A stretch of 64,000 nt of DNA from positions 2,897,001-2,961,000 of the forward strand of contig NZ_CP106793.1 of assembly GCF_025642135.1 (NCBI RefSeq), given 5' to 3'. A model generated the notes under the pieces. It saw only the letters and a list, made by a program, of their open reading frames with translations, searched no databases and was not told where the DNA came from. The translations under genes were made by a program, and so were the position numbers. Positions 7,868-18,696 of the stretch are shown in pieces. Source of the stretch: Streptomyces cynarae. GTDB lineage: Bacteria; Actinomycetota; Actinomycetes; Streptomycetales; Streptomycetaceae. Position 1 is the first letter of the stretch. Each line of letters starts with the position of its first letter.

Positions 7868-9084
7868 CAGGAGCCTCCATCGTTGGTGAGCAGGTGGAGC
7901 AGCGGGGCACCGTCCGTGGGGAGCGGCTCTGCTCCCTCCCAGGCGCGGGCGAGCGCGCCGACGGTGCCGAGTTCGCCGACGAGTACGCCGCCGACCAGGC
8001 GGTCGTCGCGGACGACGACCTTCCGGTAGGTGCCGCGGGTGGCGTCGGTGAGCTGAACGACGTCGTCGCCGGGGCGGGGTTCGGTCTCGCCGAAGGCGGC
8101 GAGGTCGAGGAAGTCGTGCCCGGCGAGGGTGAGCCGGGTCAGGGAGCGGGTGCCGGTGTAGCGGGAGTCCGGGTCTCCGGCCAGCGACTCCGCCAGCGCC
8201 TCGGCCTGTTCGAGAGCCGGGGCGGCGAGCCCGTACACCGTGCCGTCGTGCTGGGCGCAGTCGCCGATGGCCCGGATGTGCGGGTCGGAGGTGCGCAGTT
8301 CGTCGTCGACGAGGATGCCCTTGTGGACGGCGAGGCCCGCGTCCTGGGCGAGGCCCACCCGGGGGTGGACGCCGCAGGCCAGGATGACGAGGTCGGTGTC
8401 GAGGGCGTAGCCGTCGGCCATCTCCACGGTGCGGACGGCGCCGCCGAGGGTGCGCACGCCGCGCACCCGGGTCTCGGTGTGGACCTCGACGCCGAGGTCG
8501 GTGAGGTGGCGGCGCACCAGCTTGGACGCCGACGGGTCGAGCTGGCGCTCCATCACGCGCTCGGCCTGCTGGGCCAGGACGACCTGGGCGCCGCGGGCGG
8601 CGAGCGCGCGGGCGGCGGAGACGCCGAGGAGCCCGCCGCCGATGACGACGGCGCGCACACCCGGGCGCACGGCCTTGGCGAGGCCCAGGCAGTCGTCCAT
8701 GGTGCGGAACGCGTGGACGCCCTCGGGCAGCTCGGGCCGGTCGGGGGTGAGCAGACCGCGCAGGGGCGGCAGGACGGGGTTCGAACCGGTGGCGAGCACG
8801 AGCGTGTCGTATGCGATCACCGCGCCGTCCGAGCAGTGGATCTCGCGGGCCGCCCGGTCGATCCGGGTGACCCGGGCGCGGACGAGGCGCTCGGGGGCCG
8901 GGAGGGAGATCACCTCGGGCGCGTAGCGGCCGGCCAGCACGTCGGCGAGCAGCACACGGTTGTACGGGGGGTGCTCCTCCTCGCCGACGACCAGGGCGGG
9001 CACACCGAGCTCGCCGAGCCGCCGGGCGAGTCGGACGCCCGCGAGCCCGGCGCCGATCACCACCACACGCGTATTCGAGGTCAT
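7867..9084 (-). CDS. NAD(P)/FAD-dependent oxidoreductase of the nitrite reductase operon
   Basis: A 405-residue flavoprotein of the pyridine nucleotide-disulfide oxidoreductase class 2 fold. It has an N-terminal FAD motif (VVVIGAGLAGVRLARRL), a central NAD motif (AVVIGGGLLGVSAARAL near residue 145) and an FAD-ribityl motif (IRAIGDCA near residue 270). It closely resembles the flavin module of NirB, lacks iron-sulfur or siroheme domains, and may supply electrons to nitrite or nitrate reduction. As first gene of the operon, it is coupled to nirB by a one-base overlap. It could be an independent NADH-dependent reductase; its electron acceptor cannot be told from sequence. Confidence 0.88.
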   Translation of the reverse strand: MTSNTRVVVIGAGLAGVRLARRLGELGVPALVVGEEEHPPYNRVLLADVLAGRYAPEVISLPAPERLVRARVTRIDRAAREIHCSDGAVIAYDTLVLATGSNPVLPPLRGLLTPDRPELPEGVHAFRTMDDCLGLAKAVRPGVRAVVIGGGLLGVSAARALAARGAQVVLAQQAERVMERQLDPSASKLVRRHLTDLGVEVHTETRVRGVRTLGGAVRTVEMADGYALDTDLVILACGVHPRVGLAQDAGLAVHKGILVDDELRTSDPHIRAIGDCAQHDGTVYGLAAPALEQAEALAESLAGDPDSRYTGTRSLTRLTLAGHDFLDLAAFGETEPRPGDDVVQLTDATRGTYRKVVVRDDRLVGGVLVGELGTVGALARAWEGAEPLPTDGAPLLHLLTNDGGS

Positions 9085-9129
9085 GTGTCGAGCGTGCGGT
9101 GCCGACGTTACCCGGCCGCATCACGACTG

Positions 9130-9145
9130 TTTCCCACGGGGAACG
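9130..9145. promoter_or_regulatory. Imperfect palindrome upstream of the nitrite reductase operon
   Basis: GTTTCCCACGGGGAAC, with one mismatch between the arms, lies 46 bases upstream of the first operon gene. It is a candidate operator for a nitrogen or nitrite regulator; identity unknown. It belongs to a 478-base gene-free stretch (9085-9562). Confidence 0.3.
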
Positions 9146-9413
9146 CTGCCCTCAGCGGGGGCGCGGGGTGGGTGTGAGGGTTCCGGGGGCGGGGCGGGGG
9201 CGCGGTGTGAGACGGGCGCGGGAGGACGGCACGTGCGCGTCGGGCCGGATCGGTGCCCGGCGCGCGGACCGCGGTTCATGCCGGGGTGACGCGCATGCCG
9301 CCTTGGGCCAGGACGTCGAGGACCACGCCGAACAGGTCGTAGGGCTGTCCCTCCGGTGCCAGGTTGCGTCGCCGGATCCGGGCGCGCCCACAAAGGTGGT
9401 GTACCGGCTGGAC

Positions 9414-9440
9414 TGCGACACATCTGGGAAATGTGTCGCA
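9414..9440. promoter_or_regulatory. Perfect 10-bp inverted repeat in the nirB-upstream intergenic region
   Basis: TGCGACACAT (9414-9423) and ATGTGTCGCA (9431-9440), with a 7-base spacer, 123 bases before the gene at 9563. There is no T-run and no gene end on the plus strand here, so an operator is more likely than a terminator. Confidence 0.45.
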
Positions 9441-9562
9441 CCCGCTGACGCGTCATGCGGCCGCTGCCACGCGCACAGCCCCGGCCACAAGGCCTGCGCC
9501 GGGCGCCGAGTCCGCGGGACGCCCCACGACCGTTGTCAGAGCCGACTGGCAGAGTGTTCGAC

Positions 9563-10171
9563 ATGGAGCAGGAGCACCAGCAGCGCACGTCAGTTCGCCT
9601 CGTTGTCGTGGATCCGGAACTGGACGCCCAATGCGAGCAGGTGGAGCAGCACTTGCTGGTTCCCCTGGCCGGGGCTCCCCGTGAGGGGTGTGATCACGCG
9701 CTGTTCGCGGACGGGCTCGCCGCCTTCCGGCGCGTCCGGGCGGCACTGGCCCAAGCGGTGGCCCGCGGACCGCGGGTGTGGACGCCGAACGGCCGCTGGG
9801 AGCACGAGGGTCTGCGCGTGGTCCAGCTGCCCACCGAAGAGACGGACCTGTTGTACGCACTGCTGCGTGAGCTGTCCGGGGCCCTCGTCGCATCGCCGCA
9901 GCCGTCGGGCGGTGTCGCCGCGTTCCTCGGCGACGCGTCCGCCGAGGGCGAGTCCGCGGCCGGCCTGGTCGGTGCGTTGGCCCGGGTGCTGTCGATGGTG
10001 GACCTCGCGCCCGACGCCGACACCGATGTCCTCTTCACGACGTTGCAGACGGCGGCCGGCGACGAGGATGTGCGGCTCTCCTACGCCCAGGAGGAGGCGT
10101 GGCAGCGGCTCGCCCACCGGGTCACCATGCTGCTGACCGAGTCCGCTCCACTGCACCGTTTCCTGTACTGA
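9563..10171 (+). CDS. Conserved hypothetical protein, soluble
   Basis: A 202-residue acidic soluble protein with no signal peptide or membrane segment and no motif I recognise. It is mostly predicted helix (for example FRRVRAALAQAVARG and AAGLVGALARVLSMVDL). The ATG at 9563 is chosen because residues before it lack coding character. It stands alone, followed at once by a strong bidirectional terminator shared with ppdK. An isolated perfect palindrome lies upstream. No function is proposed. Confidence 0.75.
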   Translation: MEQEHQQRTSVRLVVVDPELDAQCEQVEQHLLVPLAGAPREGCDHALFADGLAAFRRVRAALAQAVARGPRVWTPNGRWEHEGLRVVQLPTEETDLLYALLRELSGALVASPQPSGGVAAFLGDASAEGESAAGLVGALARVLSMVDLAPDADTDVLFTTLQTAAGDEDVRLSYAQEEAWQRLAHRVTMLLTESAPLHRFLY

Positions 10172-10174
10172 CGC

Positions 10175-10213
10175 GAGAGGGCGGCACCCCCCGCACAGGG
10201 GTGCCGCCCTCTC
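10175..10213. terminator. Bidirectional terminator between the unknown gene and ppdK
   Basis: Perfect 16-bp arms (GAGAGGGCGGCACCCC and its complement) with a 7-nt loop CCGCACA, four bases after the plus-strand stop and within 90 bases of the convergent ppdK stop. Confidence 0.85.
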
Positions 10214-10298
10214 TGGGTGCTCCGGAACGCTGCCGTGTCGGTGAGGGTCGGGGTGACCGGCAGCGGTTCCGGCGTTCGGCGAAGGTCCGCCGGAGGAC

Positions 10299-13040
<2,742 letters not shown>

Positions 13041-13088
13041 GGTCTCGACTCCTCGAGGACGCGGTGGCTGCCCTGACGGCGAGGAACA

Positions 13089-13113
13089 TACCCAGATCAA
13101 AGGCGTCTGGGTA
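13089..13113. promoter_or_regulatory. Palindrome in the ppdK leader
   Basis: TACCCAGA-N9-TCTGGGTA, perfect 8-bp arms, about 50 bases upstream of the ppdK start codon. It could be an operator or a 5'-UTR hairpin. Confidence 0.4.
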
Positions 13114-13242
13114 CGTCCACTTGCCCGTCATGTGCCCGTAACCACTCGTCCGCCACCGGATCGAAAGTCAAGGCTTGGCAAGTGGCGACCGGGCGATGTT
13201 TTCACTTGTTGAAGGCATCAACGCCTGTAGAGGGGGTTTGAT

Positions 13243-13374
13243 GCTCACATGAGCGGGTCTCGGCACTTCTGATTTTCGCTCGATGAACGATCAAGGGGTG
13301 ACACTCAGTGCCACCCCTTGAGGAAGTGCAGCCGCCCAAGATCCGCTCATCTGAGCGCAACCCCTATCAGGGGT
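13243..13374. other. Cluster of inverted repeats in the ppdK/ROK intergenic region
   Basis: The 456 bases between ppdK and the ROK gene hold no convincing gene but several perfect inverted repeats. These are GCTCA-CA-TGAGC (13243-13254), CAAGGGGTG-N11-CACCCCTTG (13292-13320), CGCTCA-TC-TGAGCG (13344-13357) and ACCCCT-ATC-AGGGGT (13360-13374). The second is a good terminator for leftward transcription from the ROK gene. The two GCTCA-N2-TGAGC copies, 102 bases apart, may be paired regulator sites. Confidence 0.5.
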
Positions 13375-13496
13375 GGCGAGAATCACGCTAACCGAGGTCG
13401 CCCGATTTCACCATGCGGACGCCGATCCGCACCGAAATGCAGCTGTCACGCACCCAACAAGAACGAGGGAGGGATCTCCGGCCATGGGTGGGGACT

Positions 13497-14716
13497 TCAG
13501 ACACCCAGTGCCTTCAGTCGCTCCTCCACCCGCTCCGGCGCGTACAGGTGCTCGACGACCGACGCGCCCGCACCCACCAGCCCCGCTCGCTCGCCGAGCC
13601 GCGAGACCACCACGTCCAGATGTGCGGTGGAGCGGGGCAGCGCCCGCTGGTACAGCAGTTCCCGCACACCCGTCAGGAACGGCGTCCCGGCGAGGTCGCC
13701 CGCGATCATCAGCACCCCCGGGTTCAGCAGGGTCACCACGGTCGCCAGCACCTCCCCGACCCTCCGCCCGGCCTCCCGCGCGAGCGCGACGGCCTCCGGG
13801 TGCCCCGCGGCCAGCAGGTCCCGTACGTCCGAGCCGGAGGCGGCCTGCACCCCGCCTGAGCCAGGCGGCGCGCCGCGGCACCGCCGCTCGCGACGGCGGC
13901 CAGGCAGCCGTATGACCCGCAGCGGCACAGCGCGTCGGCGCCGTCGGGGACGCGGATGTGCCCGATGTCGCCGGCGCCGCCGTCGACGCCGCGGTAGATC
14001 CGGCCGTCCACGACCACGCCCGCGCCGATACCGGTGGAGACCTTGACCAGCACGAACGCCCGGCAGTCCTGGTGCGCGGTGCGCTGCTCGCCGTACGCCA
14101 TCAGGTTCGCGTCGTTGTCGACCAGGACGGGGACGTCGGCGGCGCCGTGCGCGTGCTCGGTGAAGGCGCGGGCGAGGCGCCCCGTTATGTCGTAGCCGTC
14201 CCAGCCCGGCATGATCGGCGGCTGCACGACCCGGCCGGTGTCGCAGTCGACGGGCCCCGGTACCGCGAGGCCGATCCCACAGACCTCGTGCGCCTGATGG
14301 CCCGCCTTGTCGAGGAGTCCGGCGAACCAGCGGCCCAGCTCGCCGAGGACGGCGTCCGGACCCCCCTCCAGGAGCAGGACGCCGCTGTGCTCGACCAGGA
14401 TCTCCCCGGCCAGGGTGAGGACGGCCGCGCGGGCGTGCCGGGTGTCGAGGTCGGCGGCGAGCACCACGGCATGGGCGTCGTCGAACTCGAGCGTGATCGA
14501 GGGGCGTCCGCCCAGCGGCGAGTCGACCGGTCCGCCCGCGCCCTCACGCAGCCACCCGGCCCGGAACAGCCGGTCGAGGCGCTGGCCGACCGTGGCCCGG
14601 GAGAGGCCGGTGGCCTGCTGCAGGGCACCCCGGGTCGTCGCGCGGCCACTGCGCACCAGTTCGAGCAGATCTCCGGCGCCGGCCGACGCGCCCGGCTTTC
14701 CGGCTCTTCCGCTCAT
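13497..14716 (-). pseudogene. ROK-family transcriptional regulator with an apparent one-base frameshift
   Basis: Sugar-responsive repressor family. An N-terminal winged helix (residues ~10-65, TRGALQQATGLSRATVGQRLDRL) is followed by the ROK kinase-like fold. That fold shows LAVPGPVDCDTG, VLVDNDANLMAYGE and the zinc-binding HIRVPDG...CRCGSYGCL region. The reading frame breaks after ARRLAQAG. The remaining ~115 residues (from ASGSDVRDLLAAGHPEA to the end) continue in another frame, as if one G were missing in the run at 13850-13853. Restoring it would give a normal ~400-residue protein. This is either a sequencing error in a homopolymer or a recent loss of function. It is divergent from two carbohydrate enzymes it probably controls. 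The ATG at 14716 follows AAGGGGG. Confidence 0.82.
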
Positions 14717-14760
14717 GCGCACCCCCTTGCGTTCACCGATCCTGCATTACATATTGAGTT

Positions 14761-14790
14761 TTGCGTGTTAAATAGACGTAACCCTACGGT
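14761..14790 (+). promoter_or_regulatory. Candidate promoter of the glycoside hydrolase pair
   Basis: TTGCGT (14761-14766), an 18-base spacer and TACGGT (14785-14790), 57 bases upstream of the GTG. It lies in a locally AT-rich stretch between the divergent ROK regulator and the hydrolase genes. Confidence 0.45.
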
Positions 14791-14846
14791 AGCCACTGCC
14801 GAACCGCGCCGAACCGTTCGGTCGCACGTCTTTCGGGGAGACCTGA

Positions 14847-16478
14847 GTGGAGCGCACGACCCAACTCACCGCCCGCCGTACGGAACCGGCGCTTCCCGTG
14901 CGCCCCCCGGGCTCACCGACCGCGTCCCGCCCCGGTGGGACCACCCCTTCCGGGGCACCTGTACACGATCCCGCCGTTCCGGGATCGCTGCACGTCAGGG
15001 CGGCGCGGGTACTCGACGCCAACTGGACGGGGACGTCCACGGTCCCCTCGCGCGGGCTGTACCCGCACCAGTGGTCCTGGGACTCGGCGTTCATCGCGAT
15101 CGGGCTGCGCCACATCTCACCGTTACGGGCGCAGACCGAGCTGGAGACGCTGCTGGACGCACAGTGGGCGGACGGGCGGATCCCGCACATCGTGTTCAAC
15201 CCCTCCGTGCCCTTCGACGCGTACTTCCCGAGCCCGGACTTCTGGCGCTCCTCCACGGCCGGGCGCGCCGCGGGCGCCCCGCGCACCGTACAGACCTCGG
15301 GCATCGTGCAGCCACCGGTACACGCGCTGGCGGCCTGGCTGGTGCACCTGGCCGACCCGGGGCTGTCCCTGGCCCGCGGCTTCCTCGCCCGGGTGTACCC
15401 GCACCTGGCGGCCTGGCACCGCTATCTGCTGCACCGCCGCGACCTGGGCGGGGGCGGGCTGGCCTCGGTGGTGCATCCCTGGGAGCAGGGCATGGACAAC
15501 AGCCCCGCCTGGGACGCGCCGCTGTCCCGGATCACCCCGGCCCCGGCCCGCTCGTTCCGCCGCGCCGACCTGGCCCACGGCGCGCCGGAGGACCGGCCGA
15601 CGGATCTGGACTACGGGCGGTACGTCCGACTGGCGACGGAGTACCGCGACGGCGGATACGCCGACGGAACAGACAAGGGGGCGGCCCGTAGGGCCTCGGT
15701 TGAGGGTGGTGGGGGGAGACGGGTGGGCGGCTTCGCGGTGGAGGACCCGGCGTTCAACGCGCTGCTGATCGCGTCGGAGCACGCGCTGGCCCGTATCGCA
15801 CAGGAGCTGGGCGCACCGGGGACGGCACGGCACGCCCGCGCGGAGCGCCTGACGGAGGCTCTGATCGACCGGCTGTGGGACCCGGTGGAGGGGATGTTCT
15901 TCTGCCGGGACGTGTACGGGGGCGAGACGCGGGAGAGCGGTGCTCTCGGTCGAGATCAGCGCTTCGGGAGCAGCGCTCTCGGATCAGAGCGCCGCTCCCC
16001 CACCGGCGCCCTCGTCCCCGAGCGCACCGTCTCCGGCCTCATCCCCCTGCTGCTGCCCACCCTCCCGCGCGACATCACCACCGCCCTGGTCGGCACCCTG
16101 CGCGGGCCGCACTTCTCGCTCGGCGACGCCGCCCGGCTCGTGCCCAGCTACGACCTGCTCGGCGAGGCCTTCGATCCGCACCGGTACTGGCGCGGGCCCG
16201 CCTGGTTCAACACCGGCTGGCTGCTGGAGCGCGGGCTGCGCCTGCACGGCGAGCATGCGGACGCCGACGCGCTGCGCGAGGCCCTGCTGGAGACAGCGGG
16301 CACCTCCGACTTCGCGGAGTACGTCGATCCGTACACCGGCGAGGCGTGCGGAGCGGTCGGCTTCGGCTGGACCGCCGCCCTCACACTCGACCTGCTCCAC
16401 GACCACCCCGGACAGGGCGTGTCCCCGACGGGCACCGGCACGTTCGACAGGAGTGACAAGGGAGGGGGCCGGGGATGA
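14847..16478 (+). CDS. Trehalase/MGH1-like (alpha/alpha)6 glycoside hydrolase
   Basis: A 543-residue cytoplasmic protein of the six-hairpin glycosidase fold, closest in pattern to mannosylglycerate/glucosylglycerate hydrolase-like GH63 members. Family-typical stretches are YPHQWSWDSAFIAIGLRH (~residue 71), SGIVQPPVHALA (~151), VHPWEQGMDNSPAWD (~208), RYWRGPAWFNTGWLL (~446) and AVGFGWTAALTLDLL near the end. Two low-complexity insertions (around residues 275-290 and 358-385) look poorly conserved. The GTG start has GGGGAG upstream. The stop overlaps the next start by four bases (ATGA). Substrate is likely an alpha-glucosyl or mannosyl compatible solute or oligosaccharide, inferred from fold only. 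Confidence 0.85.
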   Translation: MERTTQLTARRTEPALPVRPPGSPTASRPGGTTPSGAPVHDPAVPGSLHVRAARVLDANWTGTSTVPSRGLYPHQWSWDSAFIAIGLRHISPLRAQTELETLLDAQWADGRIPHIVFNPSVPFDAYFPSPDFWRSSTAGRAAGAPRTVQTSGIVQPPVHALAAWLVHLADPGLSLARGFLARVYPHLAAWHRYLLHRRDLGGGGLASVVHPWEQGMDNSPAWDAPLSRITPAPARSFRRADLAHGAPEDRPTDLDYGRYVRLATEYRDGGYADGTDKGAARRASVEGGGGRRVGGFAVEDPAFNALLIASEHALARIAQELGAPGTARHARAERLTEALIDRLWDPVEGMFFCRDVYGGETRESGALGRDQRFGSSALGSERRSPTGALVPERTVSGLIPLLLPTLPRDITTALVGTLRGPHFSLGDAARLVPSYDLLGEAFDPHRYWRGPAWFNTGWLLERGLRLHGEHADADALREALLETAGTSDFAEYVDPYTGEACGAVGFGWTAALTLDLLHDHPGQGVSPTGTGTFDRSDKGGGRG

Positions 16479-18412
16479 CGGACCGGCATCATCTGCTCGT
16501 GTGCGGCGGGACCTTCGCCGCCGTGAGCGACAGCGGGGACATCAGCGGGGTGCGCGGCGCGACCTCCCCGTCCGGGTTGTTCGTACGGGACGCGCGCCAT
16601 CTGAGCCGCTGGCAGCTCACCGTGGACGGCGCAGTGCCCGAGACGCTCACGCCGGTCGCCGACGGGGACGCGGCGCGCTGCGTCCTCGTGCCGCGCGGAG
16701 GCCGCCAGGAGCCGCCCGCGCACACGCTCTTCCGCGAACAGGCCGTCGTCGACGGTGCGTTCGTGGAGTCGCTGCGCGTCACCAGCAACCGCCCGGTGCC
16801 GACCACGGTCCGGGTCGCGGTCACCGTGGACGCCGATTTCACGGACCAGTTCGAGCTGCGCTCCGACCACCGTACGTACACGAAGACGGGTGCCGTGCGC
16901 TTCCGCCGGGTCCTGGAGGACGGTGTGGAGTTCGGGTACCGGCGCGGCGAGTGGCGCTCCTGTACGAGGGTCACGGCCGAGCCCGCGCCGGACGGCGTCG
17001 AGGAGACCGGCACGGGCGCCCGGCGCCTTGTGTGGACGCTGGAGCTGGAGCCGCACGGCTCGGCGGAACTGTCCCTGCGGGTCGCCGCCCGGCCGCACGG
17101 GGCGGTGCAGGCCCCCGTGGTCCCCGCGTCCCCGGCCGCCGCCAACCACCGACTCCTCCGCCTGGAGGGCGAGTTCATGGAAGGCATCGCCTTCCCCACC
17201 GGCTGGCCCGAGCTGGCCACGGCCTGTGCGCGGGGCCTGTCCGACCTGGCCGCGCTCCAGGTCCCGGCGACGGGTCCCGACGGCGAGGAGCTGCGCGTCC
17301 CGGCGGCCGGCGCGCCCTGGTTCCTCACGCTCCTCGCCCGCGACGCACTCCTGACCTCCCTCTTCGTGCTCCCCTACCGACCCGAGCCGGCGGCGGCCAC
17401 CCTGCCCGCGCTCGCCGCGACCCAGGCGACCGAGGTCGCCGCGGGTTCGGTCGCCCAGCCGGGGAAGATCGTGCACGAGGTGCGGCACGGTGAGCTGGCG
17501 CACTTCGGGCAGGTGCCGTACGGGCGGTACTACGGCTCGGTCGACGCGACGCCGCTCTTCCTGGTGCTGCTCGGGGCCTACGTCGAGCAGACCGGTGACA
17601 CGGCGATGGCTCGCCGCCTGGAGCCCCACGCCCGAGCGGCGATCGGCTGGATGCTGGACCACGGCGGCCTCACCTCGCGCGGCTACCTTGTCTACCGCGC
17701 CGACCAGGGCGGCCTCGCCAACCAGAACTGGAAGGACTCCCCCGGCGCGATCTGCTCAGCCGACGGGAGCCGCCCCACCGGGCCGGTGATGGCGGCGGGC
17801 GCGCAGGGCTACGCCTACGACGCGCTGCGCCGCACCGCGCACCTGGCGCGCACGGTGTGGGCGGACGAGGTGTACGCGACGCTGCTCGAACAGGCGGCCG
17901 CGGATCTGCGCGACCGCTTCCAGCGGGACTTCTGGATGGAGGAACAGGCGTTCCCGGCGCTGGCGCTGGACGGCGAGGGCAACCAGGTGGACGCGCTGGC
18001 CTCGGACGCGGGGCATCTGCTGTGGTCGGGCCTGCTGGACAAGGAGTACGGGGAACTGGTGGGCCGCCGCCTCCTGGAGGAGGACTTCTTCTCGGGCTGG
18101 GGCGTCCGCACTCTGGCCGCGGGCCAGGCGGCGTACCACCCGATGTCGTACCACCGCGGCTCGGTCTGGCCGCACGACAACGCGCTGATCACGCTAGGCC
18201 TCGCCCGCTACGGCCTGCACGACGAGGCCCGTACGGTCGCCCACGCCCTGGTCGACGCGGCGACGGCGACGGGCCACCGGCTGCCGGAGGTGCTCGCCGG
18301 GTACGGCCGCGACAGCCACCCGGAGCCGGTGCCGTACCCGCACGCCTGCGTCCGCGAGTCCCGCTCGGCGGCGACACCACTCGCCCTGCTCACGGCGGTG
18401 GGCGGGGCGTAG
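16475..18412 (+). CDS. Glycogen debranching N-terminal domain / amylo-alpha-1,6-glucosidase-like protein
   Basis: A 645-residue protein. Residues ~5-190 form the beta-rich GDE_N_bis type domain (LLVCGGTFAAVSDSGDI; SGLFVRDARHLSRWQL). The rest is a six-hairpin catalytic domain with GAPWFLTLLARDALLT (~285), NQNWKDSPGAICSADG (~415), FWMEEQ (~489) and YHRGSVWPHDNALI (~554). Such proteins act on alpha-glucans or oligosaccharides. The ATG overlaps the preceding hydrolase stop, so the two are cotranslated. The divergent ROK gene is the likely regulator. Exact substrate unknown. Confidence 0.87.
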   Translation: MTDRHHLLVCGGTFAAVSDSGDISGVRGATSPSGLFVRDARHLSRWQLTVDGAVPETLTPVADGDAARCVLVPRGGRQEPPAHTLFREQAVVDGAFVESLRVTSNRPVPTTVRVAVTVDADFTDQFELRSDHRTYTKTGAVRFRRVLEDGVEFGYRRGEWRSCTRVTAEPAPDGVEETGTGARRLVWTLELEPHGSAELSLRVAARPHGAVQAPVVPASPAAANHRLLRLEGEFMEGIAFPTGWPELATACARGLSDLAALQVPATGPDGEELRVPAAGAPWFLTLLARDALLTSLFVLPYRPEPAAATLPALAATQATEVAAGSVAQPGKIVHEVRHGELAHFGQVPYGRYYGSVDATPLFLVLLGAYVEQTGDTAMARRLEPHARAAIGWMLDHGGLTSRGYLVYRADQGGLANQNWKDSPGAICSADGSRPTGPVMAAGAQGYAYDALRRTAHLARTVWADEVYATLLEQAAADLRDRFQRDFWMEEQAFPALALDGEGNQVDALASDAGHLLWSGLLDKEYGELVGRRLLEEDFFSGWGVRTLAAGQAAYHPMSYHRGSVWPHDNALITLGLARYGLHDEARTVAHALVDAATATGHRLPEVLAGYGRDSHPEPVPYPHACVRESRSAATPLALLTAVGGA

Positions 18413-18696
18413 CCCCGGCCACCGCGGCGAGCAGGGCACAGCCCCCACAGACACCCGGGACCGCGCGGAGCCAATGGGCGGGCGGCGCGCGGCCCCGGGG
18501 CGGCTCCTTCCCGACGCCCCGCCTCTGCCACGACGTGCTCCCGGAGTGGTTGACCTGGGATTTGCCGGGTGTTTGCCGGGTGCTGGGGCGCCGTGGTGAA
18601 CGCATGTACCCGGCCACCCGTACGGGATGACGGCGGGCCGGCCTCCCCAGCGTGGCCCGCCCTCCACCACGGGCTTCGCACGGAAGGACCCTCGGG

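Noticed and set aside
5165..8029. A 954-residue open frame on the plus strand opposite nirB
   Set aside because: It is the antisense shadow of a high-GC gene: low-complexity Val/Ala/Asp/Gly/Arg composition, while the minus strand encodes a clear NirB.
9276..9452. Minus-strand coding-like frame upstream of the unknown gene at 9563
   Set aside because: Not called as a gene: no ATG, GTG or TTG in frame before a stop at 9453. Kept only as a possible remnant.
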